Shown: positions 9,427 to 19,566, counted from the stretch's first letter. The stretch is 64,000 nucleotides of DNA from Clostridiales bacterium (GCA_015055805.1 SVHN01000004.1:62001-126000), one strand, 5' to 3'. Notes: generated from the sequence alone by a model not told the origin. Numbers and translations: made by a program.

Positions 9427-11346
9427 TTAATGCTTTAGTACATTATAGTAATATATAGGTATTGCGCTCCAACCGTGGCATAAACTACCCGCTCCATCAA
9501 AAGCATTTGGACCTTCTAAAGTTTCCCAAGTAGCTGTTGCGCCGTTTTTAAGCATGAAACCATAATTTCCCCGAATTTCTTCAAGAATGATGTTTTCGTA
9601 CTTATCTTTGTCAGTTAAAAGCATTGCGTCGTAAAAGAATACTTTTGTTGACAGCGAACTTTCAGCAGTCTTACCGTCAATTATTTTTTTGATAATATCA
9701 TTTGCAGTTTCTTTATCTACAACACCTGAAAGCACAGCCAAACTATTTCCAAGTTGTGTGAAAATCTTATTATTATTTGAGATTGAAAACAAACCTTCCT
9801 TTTCATCAAAAAAATTAGCAAGAATTTGTTTTTTTATCTCATTTTCTTTTAAGTCAAAAGAAACGTCTATAGAAATAATTTCACAAATATTTTTGTACGC
9901 TTTAGTGGCAAGCAAATATAAACAGTTAGCAAAAATATCACTTTCTTCTTTGCAGTAAGCAGCGCCATCTGACCAGTCGTAAAAATTCCAATACATATCA
10001 TTATTCAAAATATTCCTAACAAGTCCATCTTTTATCCTAGATGCAAACCCATTCATTATTGCGGTAATCTTATCTATAATAGACTGATCTAAAACCGTAT
10101 CTTTTGAATAAATCAAATATTCGCAAACCGATATAACGTAATATAACGAAAATGACGGAATAACGAGTTCAGTATCGCTAGGCGCAGTAATTGTTAAAAG
10201 GCTATCTTTTCGTCTATCCTGAGAAAAAAGTAAAAGATTTGATTTAGCGTATTCAAAATAATCATATCCCTCAAAAGCATAATATCCTGAAAGCATTTGA
10301 TTTCTTGAGTCAAACGCATATAATCCTTGTTCTCTAAAAGGACAATCTACATAGTGCTCTAAAGCACAAAGATTTAAAGTATCAACACATAAATCATAAA
10401 TTTTAGAATCTAACTTACTAAGCGAGATTTTTCTTTTTTGAGTAAACGGATAATAAACGGGGATAAGCGACAAGATGGTAAGATCTATTTTTTCTTCAGC
10501 AAAAACTTGCAAATATCTGCAACCAATACGTAAAAAAGGATCAAAAAACTCATTTTCGCCTTCACGAGTAATAATTTCAAAGCTGTAATCATTTCCGCCA
10601 ATAAAGCGAGGAACGTTACCACTAACAATCTTTTCGCCAAAAACAACAGTTATCCGTTGTCGTTTTGGTGAATACAACTTTAACGTAGCAAGTCCGACGG
10701 TTTCCTTGCCCAAATCCACCAATATTGATCTACCATCATGCAGAACTGAAACTGATGCCGGTTTAACAACGGAACCATAGCAAAGTTTTTTATTTGGTCT
10801 AGGATAAAATTCACAGTTTTTAGATACGCATATTGCTTGAGAAAAGTTTTTAATCTCACCAATTTTGGCTTGATCTTCAGCGCTAATATCGTATAAAAAA
10901 CTCATACCAAGTTGACAGCTTACATTCTTTGCTCTTCCACATGCATAAGTTTTGCTTTGTCTAGCTAAAATTTTCTCATCGCTTATCAGTAATTTTTTAT
11001 CACCTTGCGTAAATTCAAAAATAATCCCGGCGTTTGATGGAAAATACTTTTGCGAACCTACTCCAAAATACCAAACGCTGAAAAATACGTGATTTATACC
11101 AATTTCTAAATACTCGGAAACGTCAATCTCATCATATACTTTATAATGAGGAAAATCACCATACTGATTGCTTGAAACAAATTTTCCGTTAATATATAGA
11201 GCATAATCACTATCGCATGAAACACGACAAATTATACTTTCTTTATTTGTAATATTTAGCGTACCCAAAAACTCCGCACGATCGTCTATACGGCATTCTT
11301 CTTCGCTCCATATCCATTTTGAACAATTTAAGACATTAGTATTCAT
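9427..11346 (-). CDS. Alpha-L-rhamnosidase-like glycoside hydrolase (GH78-type)
   Basis: (alpha/alpha)6-barrel-like sequence (YVDCPFREQGLYAFDSRNQMLSGYYAF; NGATATWETLEG), N-terminal beta domain; start MNTNVL at 11346. Confidence 0.82.
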   Translation of the reverse strand: MNTNVLNCSKWIWSEEECRIDDRAEFLGTLNITNKESIICRVSCDSDYALYINGKFVSSNQYGDFPHYKVYDEIDVSEYLEIGINHVFFSVWYFGVGSQKYFPSNAGIIFEFTQGDKKLLISDEKILARQSKTYACGRAKNVSCQLGMSFLYDISAEDQAKIGEIKNFSQAICVSKNCEFYPRPNKKLCYGSVVKPASVSVLHDGRSILVDLGKETVGLATLKLYSPKRQRITVVFGEKIVSGNVPRFIGGNDYSFEIITREGENEFFDPFLRIGCRYLQVFAEEKIDLTILSLIPVYYPFTQKRKISLSKLDSKIYDLCVDTLNLCALEHYVDCPFREQGLYAFDSRNQMLSGYYAFEGYDYFEYAKSNLLLFSQDRRKDSLLTITAPSDTELVIPSFSLYYVISVCEYLIYSKDTVLDQSIIDKITAIMNGFASRIKDGLVRNILNNDMYWNFYDWSDGAAYCKEESDIFANCLYLLATKAYKNICEIISIDVSFDLKENEIKKQILANFFDEKEGLFSISNNNKIFTQLGNSLAVLSGVVDKETANDIIKKIIDGKTAESSLSTKVFFYDAMLLTDKDKYENIILEEIRGNYGFMLKNGATATWETLEGPNAFDGAGSLCHGWSAIPIYYYNVLKH

Positions 11347-11567
11347 AAAATTTATCACCACACTATTTATTATATAAATTTACAAAAACCATCTTTATCA
11401 ATTTTAATATCAATTCAGGCATTTTTTTATATCAATAAAAGCGACTGCAAGATTAACGTGAGTGCGTTTTAACTTCCTGTAAAAAACATTAACGGTATCT
11501 CATAATTCGACACAAAGAGTAATTGAACGGCTAACTATTTTTTCCTTTTTGTACTCCGAAGTCAAAA

Positions 11568-12830
11568 TCAAAGATCATTTGGAACAATCGCACCAATAGA
11601 ATGAAGCATATCACAAAGGCCTTTGTATGTAATATCTGCAGCATCTGCGCATTCACGCTTCATCACCGATGCGGCAGCTCCTGCTACCTGCCCCATCGCC
11701 ATACATGTAGCCTCAACCCTTAAAGCGCTGTTAGCATACGTGTCAGAAGAAACGCATCTACCAACACAAAGAATACGGCGTGACTTTTTTGGAATCAATG
11801 CACGGTACGGGACCTTAGATACAACGTTTTCTTCATGGAAGCGTTGCTTAATCCCTCTTTCCACATGCAAATCTATCGGATAAAAAGCATAACAAACAGA
11901 ATCTGGATACACATATCCATTTATATATTCTTCAGCAGTAATAATATGCTTTCCTACAACACGTTTGGTCTCTCTTACACCAGTTTCCGATGCAAAAGTA
12001 TCAACGGTCAAATTTTCAAGCCCCTCTATTTTTCTCAAAAAGGATATAATTTTCATAATATCGTAAAGTGCATTTTTTTCAAGTTGAATTCTCCCATCTG
12101 ATGTATCCGCATCCACGCACTTAATATGCATATCGATTTTGTTTTCATTCAAATATCTTATTAGATCGTCCGAGGTAATATTCAAAGGCATCTTTGTATG
12201 ATCAAAACTTGCTTGAATACGCTCAAATATTTTTTCTTCTACAACATAACCAGAAATATGATTTTGCAGCGTAGCAGGTTGCTGCGTTGAGCTTTTCATC
12301 ATATCAAATCCAGCTAATTGGCAAAGAGTTGCATCTCCAGTTGCATCAATAGCAACAGATGCTTTTATGGCAACCATTCCGTCCTTAGTTGTAACGATTA
12401 AACTAACGCCACTTTGTTCCTCCGAGGTATAAGAAATCATAGCGTTGCAGATAATATGAACACCAGCCTCTTCACACATTTGAAATAGGACGTTGGTATA
12501 AACGAACTGATTGAGTCTTATCTGCTCATGCCAATGAAATCTTGGACGAAAGGAAATACTCGGTAAAACGGCACCGCCAAGTGACACTGTTCTTTCGATC
12601 GATTCCCAACACGGACCACTGATGATTTGCTTCCCCCAAGCAAAGAACAATCCCGGATAATTGACTCCTGCAGCAGTCATTGTTCCCCCAAGCCTGCTGT
12701 TCTTTTCAATCAATATGGTTTTGCTGCCGCTTCTTGCTGCTGAAATCGCAGCAAATACTCCCGCAGTTCCACCACCTACAACAACAACGTCAGCAGTCAA
12801 TTCTTTTGATATGACACAATTGAAATTCAT
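11568..12830 (-). CDS. FAD-dependent oxidoreductase
   Basis: Rossmann DVVVVGGGTAGVFAAISAARSGSKTILIEK; FAD_oxidored-like motifs. Confidence 0.88.
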   Translation of the reverse strand: MNFNCVISKELTADVVVVGGGTAGVFAAISAARSGSKTILIEKNSRLGGTMTAAGVNYPGLFFAWGKQIISGPCWESIERTVSLGGAVLPSISFRPRFHWHEQIRLNQFVYTNVLFQMCEEAGVHIICNAMISYTSEEQSGVSLIVTTKDGMVAIKASVAIDATGDATLCQLAGFDMMKSSTQQPATLQNHISGYVVEEKIFERIQASFDHTKMPLNITSDDLIRYLNENKIDMHIKCVDADTSDGRIQLEKNALYDIMKIISFLRKIEGLENLTVDTFASETGVRETKRVVGKHIITAEEYINGYVYPDSVCYAFYPIDLHVERGIKQRFHEENVVSKVPYRALIPKKSRRILCVGRCVSSDTYANSALRVEATCMAMGQVAGAAASVMKRECADAADITYKGLCDMLHSIGAIVPNDL

Positions 12831-13001
12831 AATGTCTCCTTAATTTTCTTATTTTTATATTATTAGCACGATCATCTCAAGTAGCAAAAGTCCATTTTTA
12901 ATCATTAAAGTATTACCTTTCCAACAAAGAAAAAACTGCTAATTGCCTTGTGTTGTAATCCTTTTACTTTAATTGATTTTGTAGAAAGTATTATTCTTAT
13001 T

Positions 13002-14252
13002 CTATAAGGTAGGTATTTCCTTAAGATATTTCCGTAATATTTCTTGTTTAAACCCGTTGTTTTCTATTATTTCCTTAAAAAAATACGCACTAGGCTTTGG
13101 CGTTCTTTCAAAGGTCTTAAAATCGCAATCCACCAAGCCAAAACGAGGCAAGAACGATTTCCACTCGTAGTTATCGATTAGCGACCAGTATAAGTACCCT
13201 TTTACGTCAACGCCCATTCTAATACTTTCTTCTAACGCTTTTAAGTATAGCGTCAGCCACACGATACGGAAACGGTCGTCGTTACAACTACATCCGTTTT
13301 CAGTTATTATAACCGTTTTATCTCTTAATCTAGATAAATTCGCCATAACACATTCGGGATTAAACTCGTTCAAATAGAACTCTTTGTCAATAAAACTCAT
13401 AAAACTAGTGTCGTATTTTTTGCCCGCACCACGCATATTTCGGCAATCCACGAGATGCCGTACGTAAGTATTTATCGACCAGTAATCAACGCAATCTTTA
13501 ACTTCTTTATTATATATCACGTCTCTAAATGGATAAACTATTTCGCCCGTTCTTATTGCGTGGAAAAAGTATTCGTTAACACACATATCCATATGTTTAG
13601 CAAGATATTTATCCCACTCGTCGTGCGCACGGTAAGGTTGATAAAACACTAAGGCGTGCGCTGAACTTACGGGCGCATTAGAGTATTTTTTTATTATATG
13701 ATAACCCCTTGCGTGATACACGATTGAATAGGTCTGAAAATTAGCGTCTCCACCCATATTCGATTCGTTTAATACGTTCCAGTAATCGACGTACGGCGCA
13801 ATCTTCGGCACTATATATTCAACGTACCTTTCAAAATATTTTAAGTTTTCCAGTTTGTTAAAATTACCGATATTTTCAAACCAAGTAGGATAAGAGATAT
13901 GCACGAGCGTTGCGAATACTTTTATGCCTTTTTCTTTCATTTTTGCGAACATTTTCACATAATGCTCTGTCGCTTCTTTATTAAACTCGCCTTCTTTCGG
14001 CTCAATTCTACTCCACTCAACACTAGTCCTAAACGCTTGTTGCCCTAACGACGTAACTAAATCGATATCTTTTTCATATAATTCATAACTATTGCACGCA
14101 AGCCCTGATTTTTCAGGCCAGTCCCCGTCGATTTCCATTTGGTAACGTTGACTGTTAACGTTGTTGCCTTCTACTTGATGTCCTGCATATCCAGAACCCC
14201 AAAAAAAATCTTTTGGAAATGAAAAATCTTTAAGTGAAAAAATATCAAACAT
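13002..14252 (-). CDS. Glycoside hydrolase family 1 (beta-glucosidase-like)
   Basis: FFWGSGYAGHQVEG, SVEWSRIEPKEGEFN, acid/base region WNVLNES, nucleophile ITENG. Confidence 0.9.
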   Translation of the reverse strand: MFDIFSLKDFSFPKDFFWGSGYAGHQVEGNNVNSQRYQMEIDGDWPEKSGLACNSYELYEKDIDLVTSLGQQAFRTSVEWSRIEPKEGEFNKEATEHYVKMFAKMKEKGIKVFATLVHISYPTWFENIGNFNKLENLKYFERYVEYIVPKIAPYVDYWNVLNESNMGGDANFQTYSIVYHARGYHIIKKYSNAPVSSAHALVFYQPYRAHDEWDKYLAKHMDMCVNEYFFHAIRTGEIVYPFRDVIYNKEVKDCVDYWSINTYVRHLVDCRNMRGAGKKYDTSFMSFIDKEFYLNEFNPECVMANLSRLRDKTVIITENGCSCNDDRFRIVWLTLYLKALEESIRMGVDVKGYLYWSLIDNYEWKSFLPRFGLVDCDFKTFERTPKPSAYFFKEIIENNGFKQEILRKYLKEIPTL

Positions 14253-14276
14253 ATCTTTTTCTCCGTTTTTACTTTT

Positions 14277-14924
14277 TTAATCTAAATTTAGTATAAATGT
14301 ATATAGCATTTTTGCTATTCTTTCGTGACCCAAATCGCTTGGATGCAAACCATCTGGTAAATATATTTTTTTGCTTGCATCAATAAAGGGCGTTATATTA
14401 CTTTTACCCCATAAATCAAGCACTGGTATAGAATAAGTTTCACAGAGTTCTATTTCCGCCTTAACGTAATCTTTTAGCGGTTTACAAGGCAAACCTATTT
14501 CGTTAACGGTTAAATTTTCACTAGACCTATGTAGCGGTGTTAAAAAAATTATTCTTGCCTTTGGGTATTTAGCGTACAATTTAGAAACTAAAAGATTTAA
14601 CGCACCGCAAAAACTTTTATCGTCGTTATCCGAAAAACTCCCAAACGGTGCGTCACCGTGTCCAAAATCGTTAGTTCCGCCAAACACGATAACGTAATCG
14701 GCGGTTTCGTTCATTTTATCTACTCTTTCAGGAAAACTATCTCCAAAATTACTAACCACAGGATCTAACTGCCTTGCCACACTCGTTCCACTTATACCGT
14801 AATTGAAAACTTTTGCTCCGCTAATTTTCGAAAAAACTTCCACAAAACATTTTTCTTTACAACTCGCACCAATGCCTTCGGTTATACTGTCGCCTAAAAA
14901 TAATACTTCTTTGTTCTTTAGCAC
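14277..14924 (-). CDS. SGNH/GDSL hydrolase
   Basis: FLGDSITEGIGAS, VIVFGGTNDF, DGLHPSDLGHERIA blocks. Confidence 0.9.
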   Translation of the reverse strand: MLKNKEVLFLGDSITEGIGASCKEKCFVEVFSKISGAKVFNYGISGTSVARQLDPVVSNFGDSFPERVDKMNETADYVIVFGGTNDFGHGDAPFGSFSDNDDKSFCGALNLLVSKLYAKYPKARIIFLTPLHRSSENLTVNEIGLPCKPLKDYVKAEIELCETYSIPVLDLWGKSNITPFIDASKKIYLPDGLHPSDLGHERIAKMLYTFILNLD

Positions 14925-14957
14925 GCTAATTTCTCCTTGAATATAATACTAAAATAT

Positions 14958-14993
14958 ATTTTTAGCGAATATAAAAATATATTCGCTAAAAAT
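14958..14993. terminator. 16-bp perfect inverted repeat, terminator-like
   Basis: ATTTTTAGCGAATATA-aaaa-TATATTCGCTAAAAAT. Confidence 0.7.
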
Positions 14994-15013
14994 GTTTCTA
15001 ATTAAATATAACT

Positions 15014-15604
15014 TTATGCTCTACTTCCATGATAAATATCAAATGAATCAATATAGAAAGTATCGCCAGCTTCAGCCCCTTCTATTTGAACTGCCAAAGA
15101 CAATCTTATTATGGGGAATGTTTCGGCTAATGTAGGTAATTTAGATTTATCTAGTTCAACTTCATAATATCGCCACGAAGTGTCACTTGCTTGTATAACA
15201 GATGCGTCTTCTAAACTATTTAATGTATTGACACCACGAACAACGGCTCCATTTCCCCAAAGCCTAAGGTTAACATTAAGCGTTAACTTCTTGCCAGTAG
15301 TATTTTTCACCCAGAAACCTACGTATGTTTTTTCAGTATCACTAATGTCTCGCCACACACTACGGTTAGGATTATATATAGAATGAACAACTCCTCGTGG
15401 TATAATTAAGCAATCGCCCTCTTTGTGATTATAGTGAACACCATTTATTTCATGGCTTATTTCTCCACTGATTATATAGACAACTTCACAATATGGATGA
15501 TTATGTTTGCTAACATTTTCCGCATAGGTTTGATGCATACTTATGCCTATAGTTTCTAAAATTAAACCAAGTTCTTTTTTAATATCTTTTTTCATTTTCA
15601 ACAC
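15014..15604 (-). CDS. Chimeric ORF: AraC-type cupin domain joined to a CBM-like beta-sandwich; HTH missing
   Basis: Residues about 1-85 cupin (HNHPYCEVVYIISGEISHEINGVHYNHKEGDCLIIPRGVVHSIYNPN); remainder resembles extracellular domain (WRYYEVELDKSKLP...GDTFYIDSFDIY). Confidence 0.65.
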   Translation of the reverse strand: MLKMKKDIKKELGLILETIGISMHQTYAENVSKHNHPYCEVVYIISGEISHEINGVHYNHKEGDCLIIPRGVVHSIYNPNRSVWRDISDTEKTYVGFWVKNTTGKKLTLNVNLRLWGNGAVVRGVNTLNSLEDASVIQASDTSWRYYEVELDKSKLPTLAETFPIIRLSLAVQIEGAEAGDTFYIDSFDIYHGSRA

Positions 15605-15792
15605 TACATTAATAATTTTTGAATTGTAAGTATAACTTATTCAATTATTTTTTATCTTTTGTAAATTTGACATGTATAGTGTATATTTGGCAGTCGCCTC
15701 ACCAACCAAAACGCACTTTAATATCCCTACTAGCACCCATAGTTCGTCATATTTAAAATATAAGTACTATCACTACATCTTATCACGTTCTA

Positions 15793-15848
15793 ATTATATA
15801 CTCTTGTAATTAAATACTCAATACCCCTAGTTGACTATAAAATGCTCT
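15793..15848 (-). promoter_or_regulatory. Promoter plus conserved upstream operator (copy A)
   Basis: TTGAGT-N17-TATAAT; upstream block AGAGCATTTTATAGTCAACTAGGGGTA matches copy B at 18885-18940 with identical spacing. Confidence 0.6.
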
Positions 15849-15951
15849 AAAAGGTTTTTTTTGCAAAAAACTGTCTTTCTTTTTTATAGAAAAAGAACAA
15901 ATTAGCATTACGCAAATTTGTTCTTTCAATTAAATTTTATTATCTATTTTG

Positions 15952-16663
15952 TTAGTAAAAAGTTTTAAGCCAGTTAAGCATTTCTACGGAAAACAAATTC
16001 CAACTTTGAAATCCTTTTGTAAACACAGTTTCTCCAGTTTCTGGATGGTAAAATTCATGCATCTCTCCAGTTTTCATTAAATCATCACCGAAAAGTTTAA
16101 CTGTTTTATACGCTAAATCCTTCGCTTCATTTATATATCCATATTTTTTCATTCCTTCGTAAACAACCCAGTTACACAATCCCCAAACAGGACCCAACCA
16201 ACAAGATGGGTTAATATTGAATAAATCTCAAAAATGAGTTAACATAAGGTTTCAACCAAGTAAAATCTCCAATCTTTTTACTTATATAAAGAGCTCTCTG
16301 TGCCAAAATAGGCTTATGAAGATTAGATTTTTCGCCATCTTTAAATTCAGGACGACAAACCTTGGGCGTTATAAAAATAGGTATTCTTCCATCAGCAAAC
16401 TGATGATGAATAAAGTTAAATAAACAACCTTTTTCATATTCTATGATATCTGAATCATCACAAATGTGTTCAAGTGCTTGTTCTATAAACCAACTATCCC
16501 AATCCCATAGACTATTAGAATAACCACTTCCTGGCACTATAAATTTATATTTCAAAATACCATCTGGCTCCCTAAATAAATCTACGTAATGCTTTTTTGC
16601 GTATGAGTTTATAAGTTTTTCATAATTATTAAAGCTTTGTTTATCCATAATAATTTGCCACAA
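15952..16663 (-). pseudogene. Disrupted GH63/MGH1-like glucosidase
   Basis: N-terminal part (GSGYSNSLWDWDSWFIEQALEH) and C-terminal part (NPSCWLGPVWGLCNWVVYEGMKKYGY) in different frames with the central region missing. Confidence 0.75.
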
Positions 16664-16733
16664 CGATTTTAAAGATATCGCTTTTGCTCTCCCTTTTTTA
16701 CATTCATCTAAAATAACAATGTTTCTATTTTTA

Positions 16734-17765
16734 TTAGCCTTTCATTAAAAGTTCCATAACGTACATTTCAAGACCTTCAAAGTCCCTATTCTTAACGCAT
16801 TCATCTCTAAATGCATAATCGAACTTTTCTGCTTTTTCTTCAAGCATCTTGAATATCTTCAAACTGTTTTCCAAATGCTTAAAACTGTCTTCATCAACAG
16901 TTGTTCTCATCGCCTTTACGTCTAATCCAACATATTCACCCTTGCTTCCATATCCATTTTCCAAAAGCACTTTAACTTGGTTAAAAGCAGCACGTAAATT
17001 TTCAACGCCGAAACTTTTATCTTGGTCGTATTTAATGCTGTTTTGATCATTTAAATGTACGGTAAATAGTTTGTCAAACGCTAATGCAAATCCTATTTCG
17101 TGAGCAGGATCAAGACCGGCAAGAATTGCATGAGCACTTTCTAAATTTCCGCCTACACGCTTAGGATCGATAGTTGCTGCTGAAATAGCCATAACATGTC
17201 CCATTGTTCCACATATAGAACGGTCTATTGGTTCGTTAGGTTTAGGTTCAATACATACTCTTATAGTCTTGTCATATTCAAGCATCTTATTTATTGCTTC
17301 TACAAGCATTTTTGTTGCCCAAACTGGACTTTTACTTTCTGCGCAGAGCGTTCCTTCTCGTGCCAACCACAAAACAAGCAAATCAGTACCTAGTTCTTTT
17401 GCAATATCAATAGCCCTACACGCTCTCCACAATGCATATTCTCTATCTGATTCTTTAGTTGACATAAACCCACCGTCTATTGTGCGCTTATCCATCCATA
17501 ATCTAGGTGCGACAAACTCTGCTTTGAGATCGTATTTATCAAGTAACGCCTTAACTTTTCTAGCTTCTTTTTTTATTTCTGCATCACTTAAATCATTTAA
17601 ATTTGGAACGACTTCATCATCATGGAATTGTACTGCATCGAAACCAATTTCTTTAAATCTTTTAAACTTTTCCTCCATTGCGATAGGCTTTCTCGTTGCT
17701 GGTCCATACGCATCTGCACCTTCGTGCACGTTCCATGGTCCTACTGAAAATTTAAATTTGCTCAT
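16734..17765 (-). CDS. Xylose isomerase-like TIM-barrel sugar isomerase
   Basis: 343 aa; xylose isomerase-like FKFSVGPWNVHEGADAYGPATR, CIEPKPNEPIDRS, VGLDVKAMRT. Confidence 0.8.
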   Translation of the reverse strand: MSKFKFSVGPWNVHEGADAYGPATRKPIAMEEKFKRFKEIGFDAVQFHDDEVVPNLNDLSDAEIKKEARKVKALLDKYDLKAEFVAPRLWMDKRTIDGGFMSTKESDREYALWRACRAIDIAKELGTDLLVLWLAREGTLCAESKSPVWATKMLVEAINKMLEYDKTIRVCIEPKPNEPIDRSICGTMGHVMAISAATIDPKRVGGNLESAHAILAGLDPAHEIGFALAFDKLFTVHLNDQNSIKYDQDKSFGVENLRAAFNQVKVLLENGYGSKGEYVGLDVKAMRTTVDEDSFKHLENSLKIFKMLEEKAEKFDYAFRDECVKNRDFEGLEMYVMELLMKG

Positions 17766-17788
17766 TTTTATTTCTCCTTAATTTTTTA

Positions 17789-18832
17789 TTATAATTTTAT
17801 CAATTTTCTTTCTTCTGTACTTTTATACGCTGCGGCAATTACTTTTTGTACGTGCAATGCATCTGAAGCCGGAACAACTAGAGGTTTGTCATTTAAGATT
17901 GAGTCAGCAAAACTTTCAACCTCTCTAGTATACATGTTTCCAAACTCACCTTTTAGTTCCTCTCCTTTGATTTCAGAATGGTTTTGTGTTGCGCTGTATC
18001 CTACGTTTTCTTCGACGTACGCTGCGTTTAATCTTCCACCGTCTACTTGACCTATTATGGTATCCCCCATAAGCCTTCCCTTTGTCCCAAAAAATTCAAG
18101 TCGCCACTTTGCTATTTCGTCTGGTATATTAAAGTTTGTTTGCACCACACATTGTGCGCCGTTTTCTAGTTTGAGTATCACGGTTGAACTATCTTCTACG
18201 TCATAACCGAATACAACCGTATCATTGAAGGCTCCCACTTCTACTACTCGGCTTCCAGTTATATATTCTATAAGATCAATACAATGAACTCCCATATCCA
18301 TAAGAGAGCCACCGCCAGACTTTGATTTTACCAGTCTCCAATTACCTGCGTCTTGCGGTAACCACAACGTAAATTGTGAATATCCACTTACTATTTGTCC
18401 TATTTTACCTTCTTCTACGGCTTTTTTCATGTTCATAACGTGCGCACCAAACCGCATCATAAATCCAGCCGCTACCTTTACGCCTTTGTTTTCACAATAC
18501 TGTAATAGTTTTTCTCCCTCTTCTATATCCATAGAAATTGGTTTTTCTATTAGAATATGTTTACCATTATCTGCCGCAAGCATTGCTTGTTTGCAGTGAA
18601 AAACTACTGGCGATGCTATGTATACTGCATCTACTTCAGGATTCTTAACCAAGTCTTCAGCGTTTGTATACGCGTACTTTGCATTATATTTTTTTCTTAG
18701 TTTTTCCGAAAGTTCCGCATCTATTTCCATCACGGCAACAACTTCAACGTTATTTGCAAGCATCATTCCTGGTAGTGTTCTTCTGTCCGCTATTCCACCT
18801 GCACCAATTACACCAAAACGTAGCTTTTTCAT
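17789..18832 (-). CDS. Gfo/Idh/MocA family oxidoreductase
   Basis: N-terminal GVIGAGGIADRRTLPG; HILIEKPISMDIEE; GGGSLMDMGVHCIDL. Confidence 0.93.
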   Translation of the reverse strand: MKKLRFGVIGAGGIADRRTLPGMMLANNVEVVAVMEIDAELSEKLRKKYNAKYAYTNAEDLVKNPEVDAVYIASPVVFHCKQAMLAADNGKHILIEKPISMDIEEGEKLLQYCENKGVKVAAGFMMRFGAHVMNMKKAVEEGKIGQIVSGYSQFTLWLPQDAGNWRLVKSKSGGGSLMDMGVHCIDLIEYITGSRVVEVGAFNDTVVFGYDVEDSSTVILKLENGAQCVVQTNFNIPDEIAKWRLEFFGTKGRLMGDTIIGQVDGGRLNAAYVEENVGYSATQNHSEIKGEELKGEFGNMYTREVESFADSILNDKPLVVPASDALHVQKVIAAAYKSTEERKLIKL

Positions 18833-18884
18833 TATTTACTCCTTTTCATTACTTTAGAATAAAAATTTATCACTATACCTTTAT

Positions 18885-18940
18885 ATTTTAAGCGTATATG
18901 TGTATTTATTCAATATCTCTAATTGTCTTTAAAATGCTCC
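18885..18940 (-). promoter_or_regulatory. Promoter plus conserved upstream operator (copy B)
   Basis: TTGAAT-N17-TAAAAT; GGAGCATTTTAAAGACAATTAGAGATA upstream. Confidence 0.6.
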
Positions 18941-19086
18941 AAACAGTTTTTTTATCACAAAAAGCATTGATAAAGTATTTTTTTACTTATCTATTAAAAA
19001 CAATAATTTCATCTCAAGACACAAAAAAGTATAAACAGGCAATTATCAATAAATTACATTTTGGACAGATAAAATTTGTCATTTTT

Positions 19087-19278
19087 CTAACTTTTTACAC
19101 TTGGAAATAAAAATCTTATTATATAACAAACCTTTTTCTTTGCAACTATCCCCTCTAAATTTTCTTTTTTTGCTAGTTCAAAGAACGCTTTTCCTTTTTC
19201 TTCTATCTTATACTCTTCCGGCTTAAACTCTCCGCTCATACTTTCGGTATATACACCAGACCAAAACTTATACTTCAT
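19087..19278 (-). pseudogene. Possible remnant of an ATP-dependent DNA ligase (LigD-type)
   Basis: Segment IEEKGKAFFELAKKENLEGIVAKKK resembles LigD 'EG.IVAK' ligase region; flanks do not continue the family. Confidence 0.45.
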
Positions 19279-19371
19279 TTATAACTGTAAGCCATTATTT
19301 TCTCCTTTTATTTTAGTATAAGCATTTAAAATAAAAATAAAGGTCTGCTTTAGGCAAACCTTTACAGTCTA

Positions 19372-19566
19372 TTATTCTTCTATTTTAAACTTTGTTGTTA
19401 GCACTTGAACACTGTCTTTCTCTTCTAAATATTTAATAAAATTACGTATTGCAGAAACATCTGATTTCTTTCTTTTGACTGTGTAAAAATTTAAAAAATT
19501 AATATAACTTGTTTTCATATTTAAATTTAAGTCAAAACCATTACCAATTATAAAAGTAGCTTTCAT
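19372..19566 (-). pseudogene. N-terminal remnant of AbiH-family abortive infection protein
   Basis: MKATFIIGNGFDLNLNMKTSYINFLNFY matches AbiH N-terminal signature; only 64 aa. Confidence 0.6.

Noticed and set aside
17269-17781. 170-aa plus-strand ORF antisense to the xylose isomerase-like gene
   Set aside because: Shadow ORF; low-complexity Ser/Leu-rich composition
18898-19110. 70-aa plus-strand ORF in the island's right flank
   Set aside because: Overlaps the promoter/operator region on the other strand; AT-rich composition and no recognisable family
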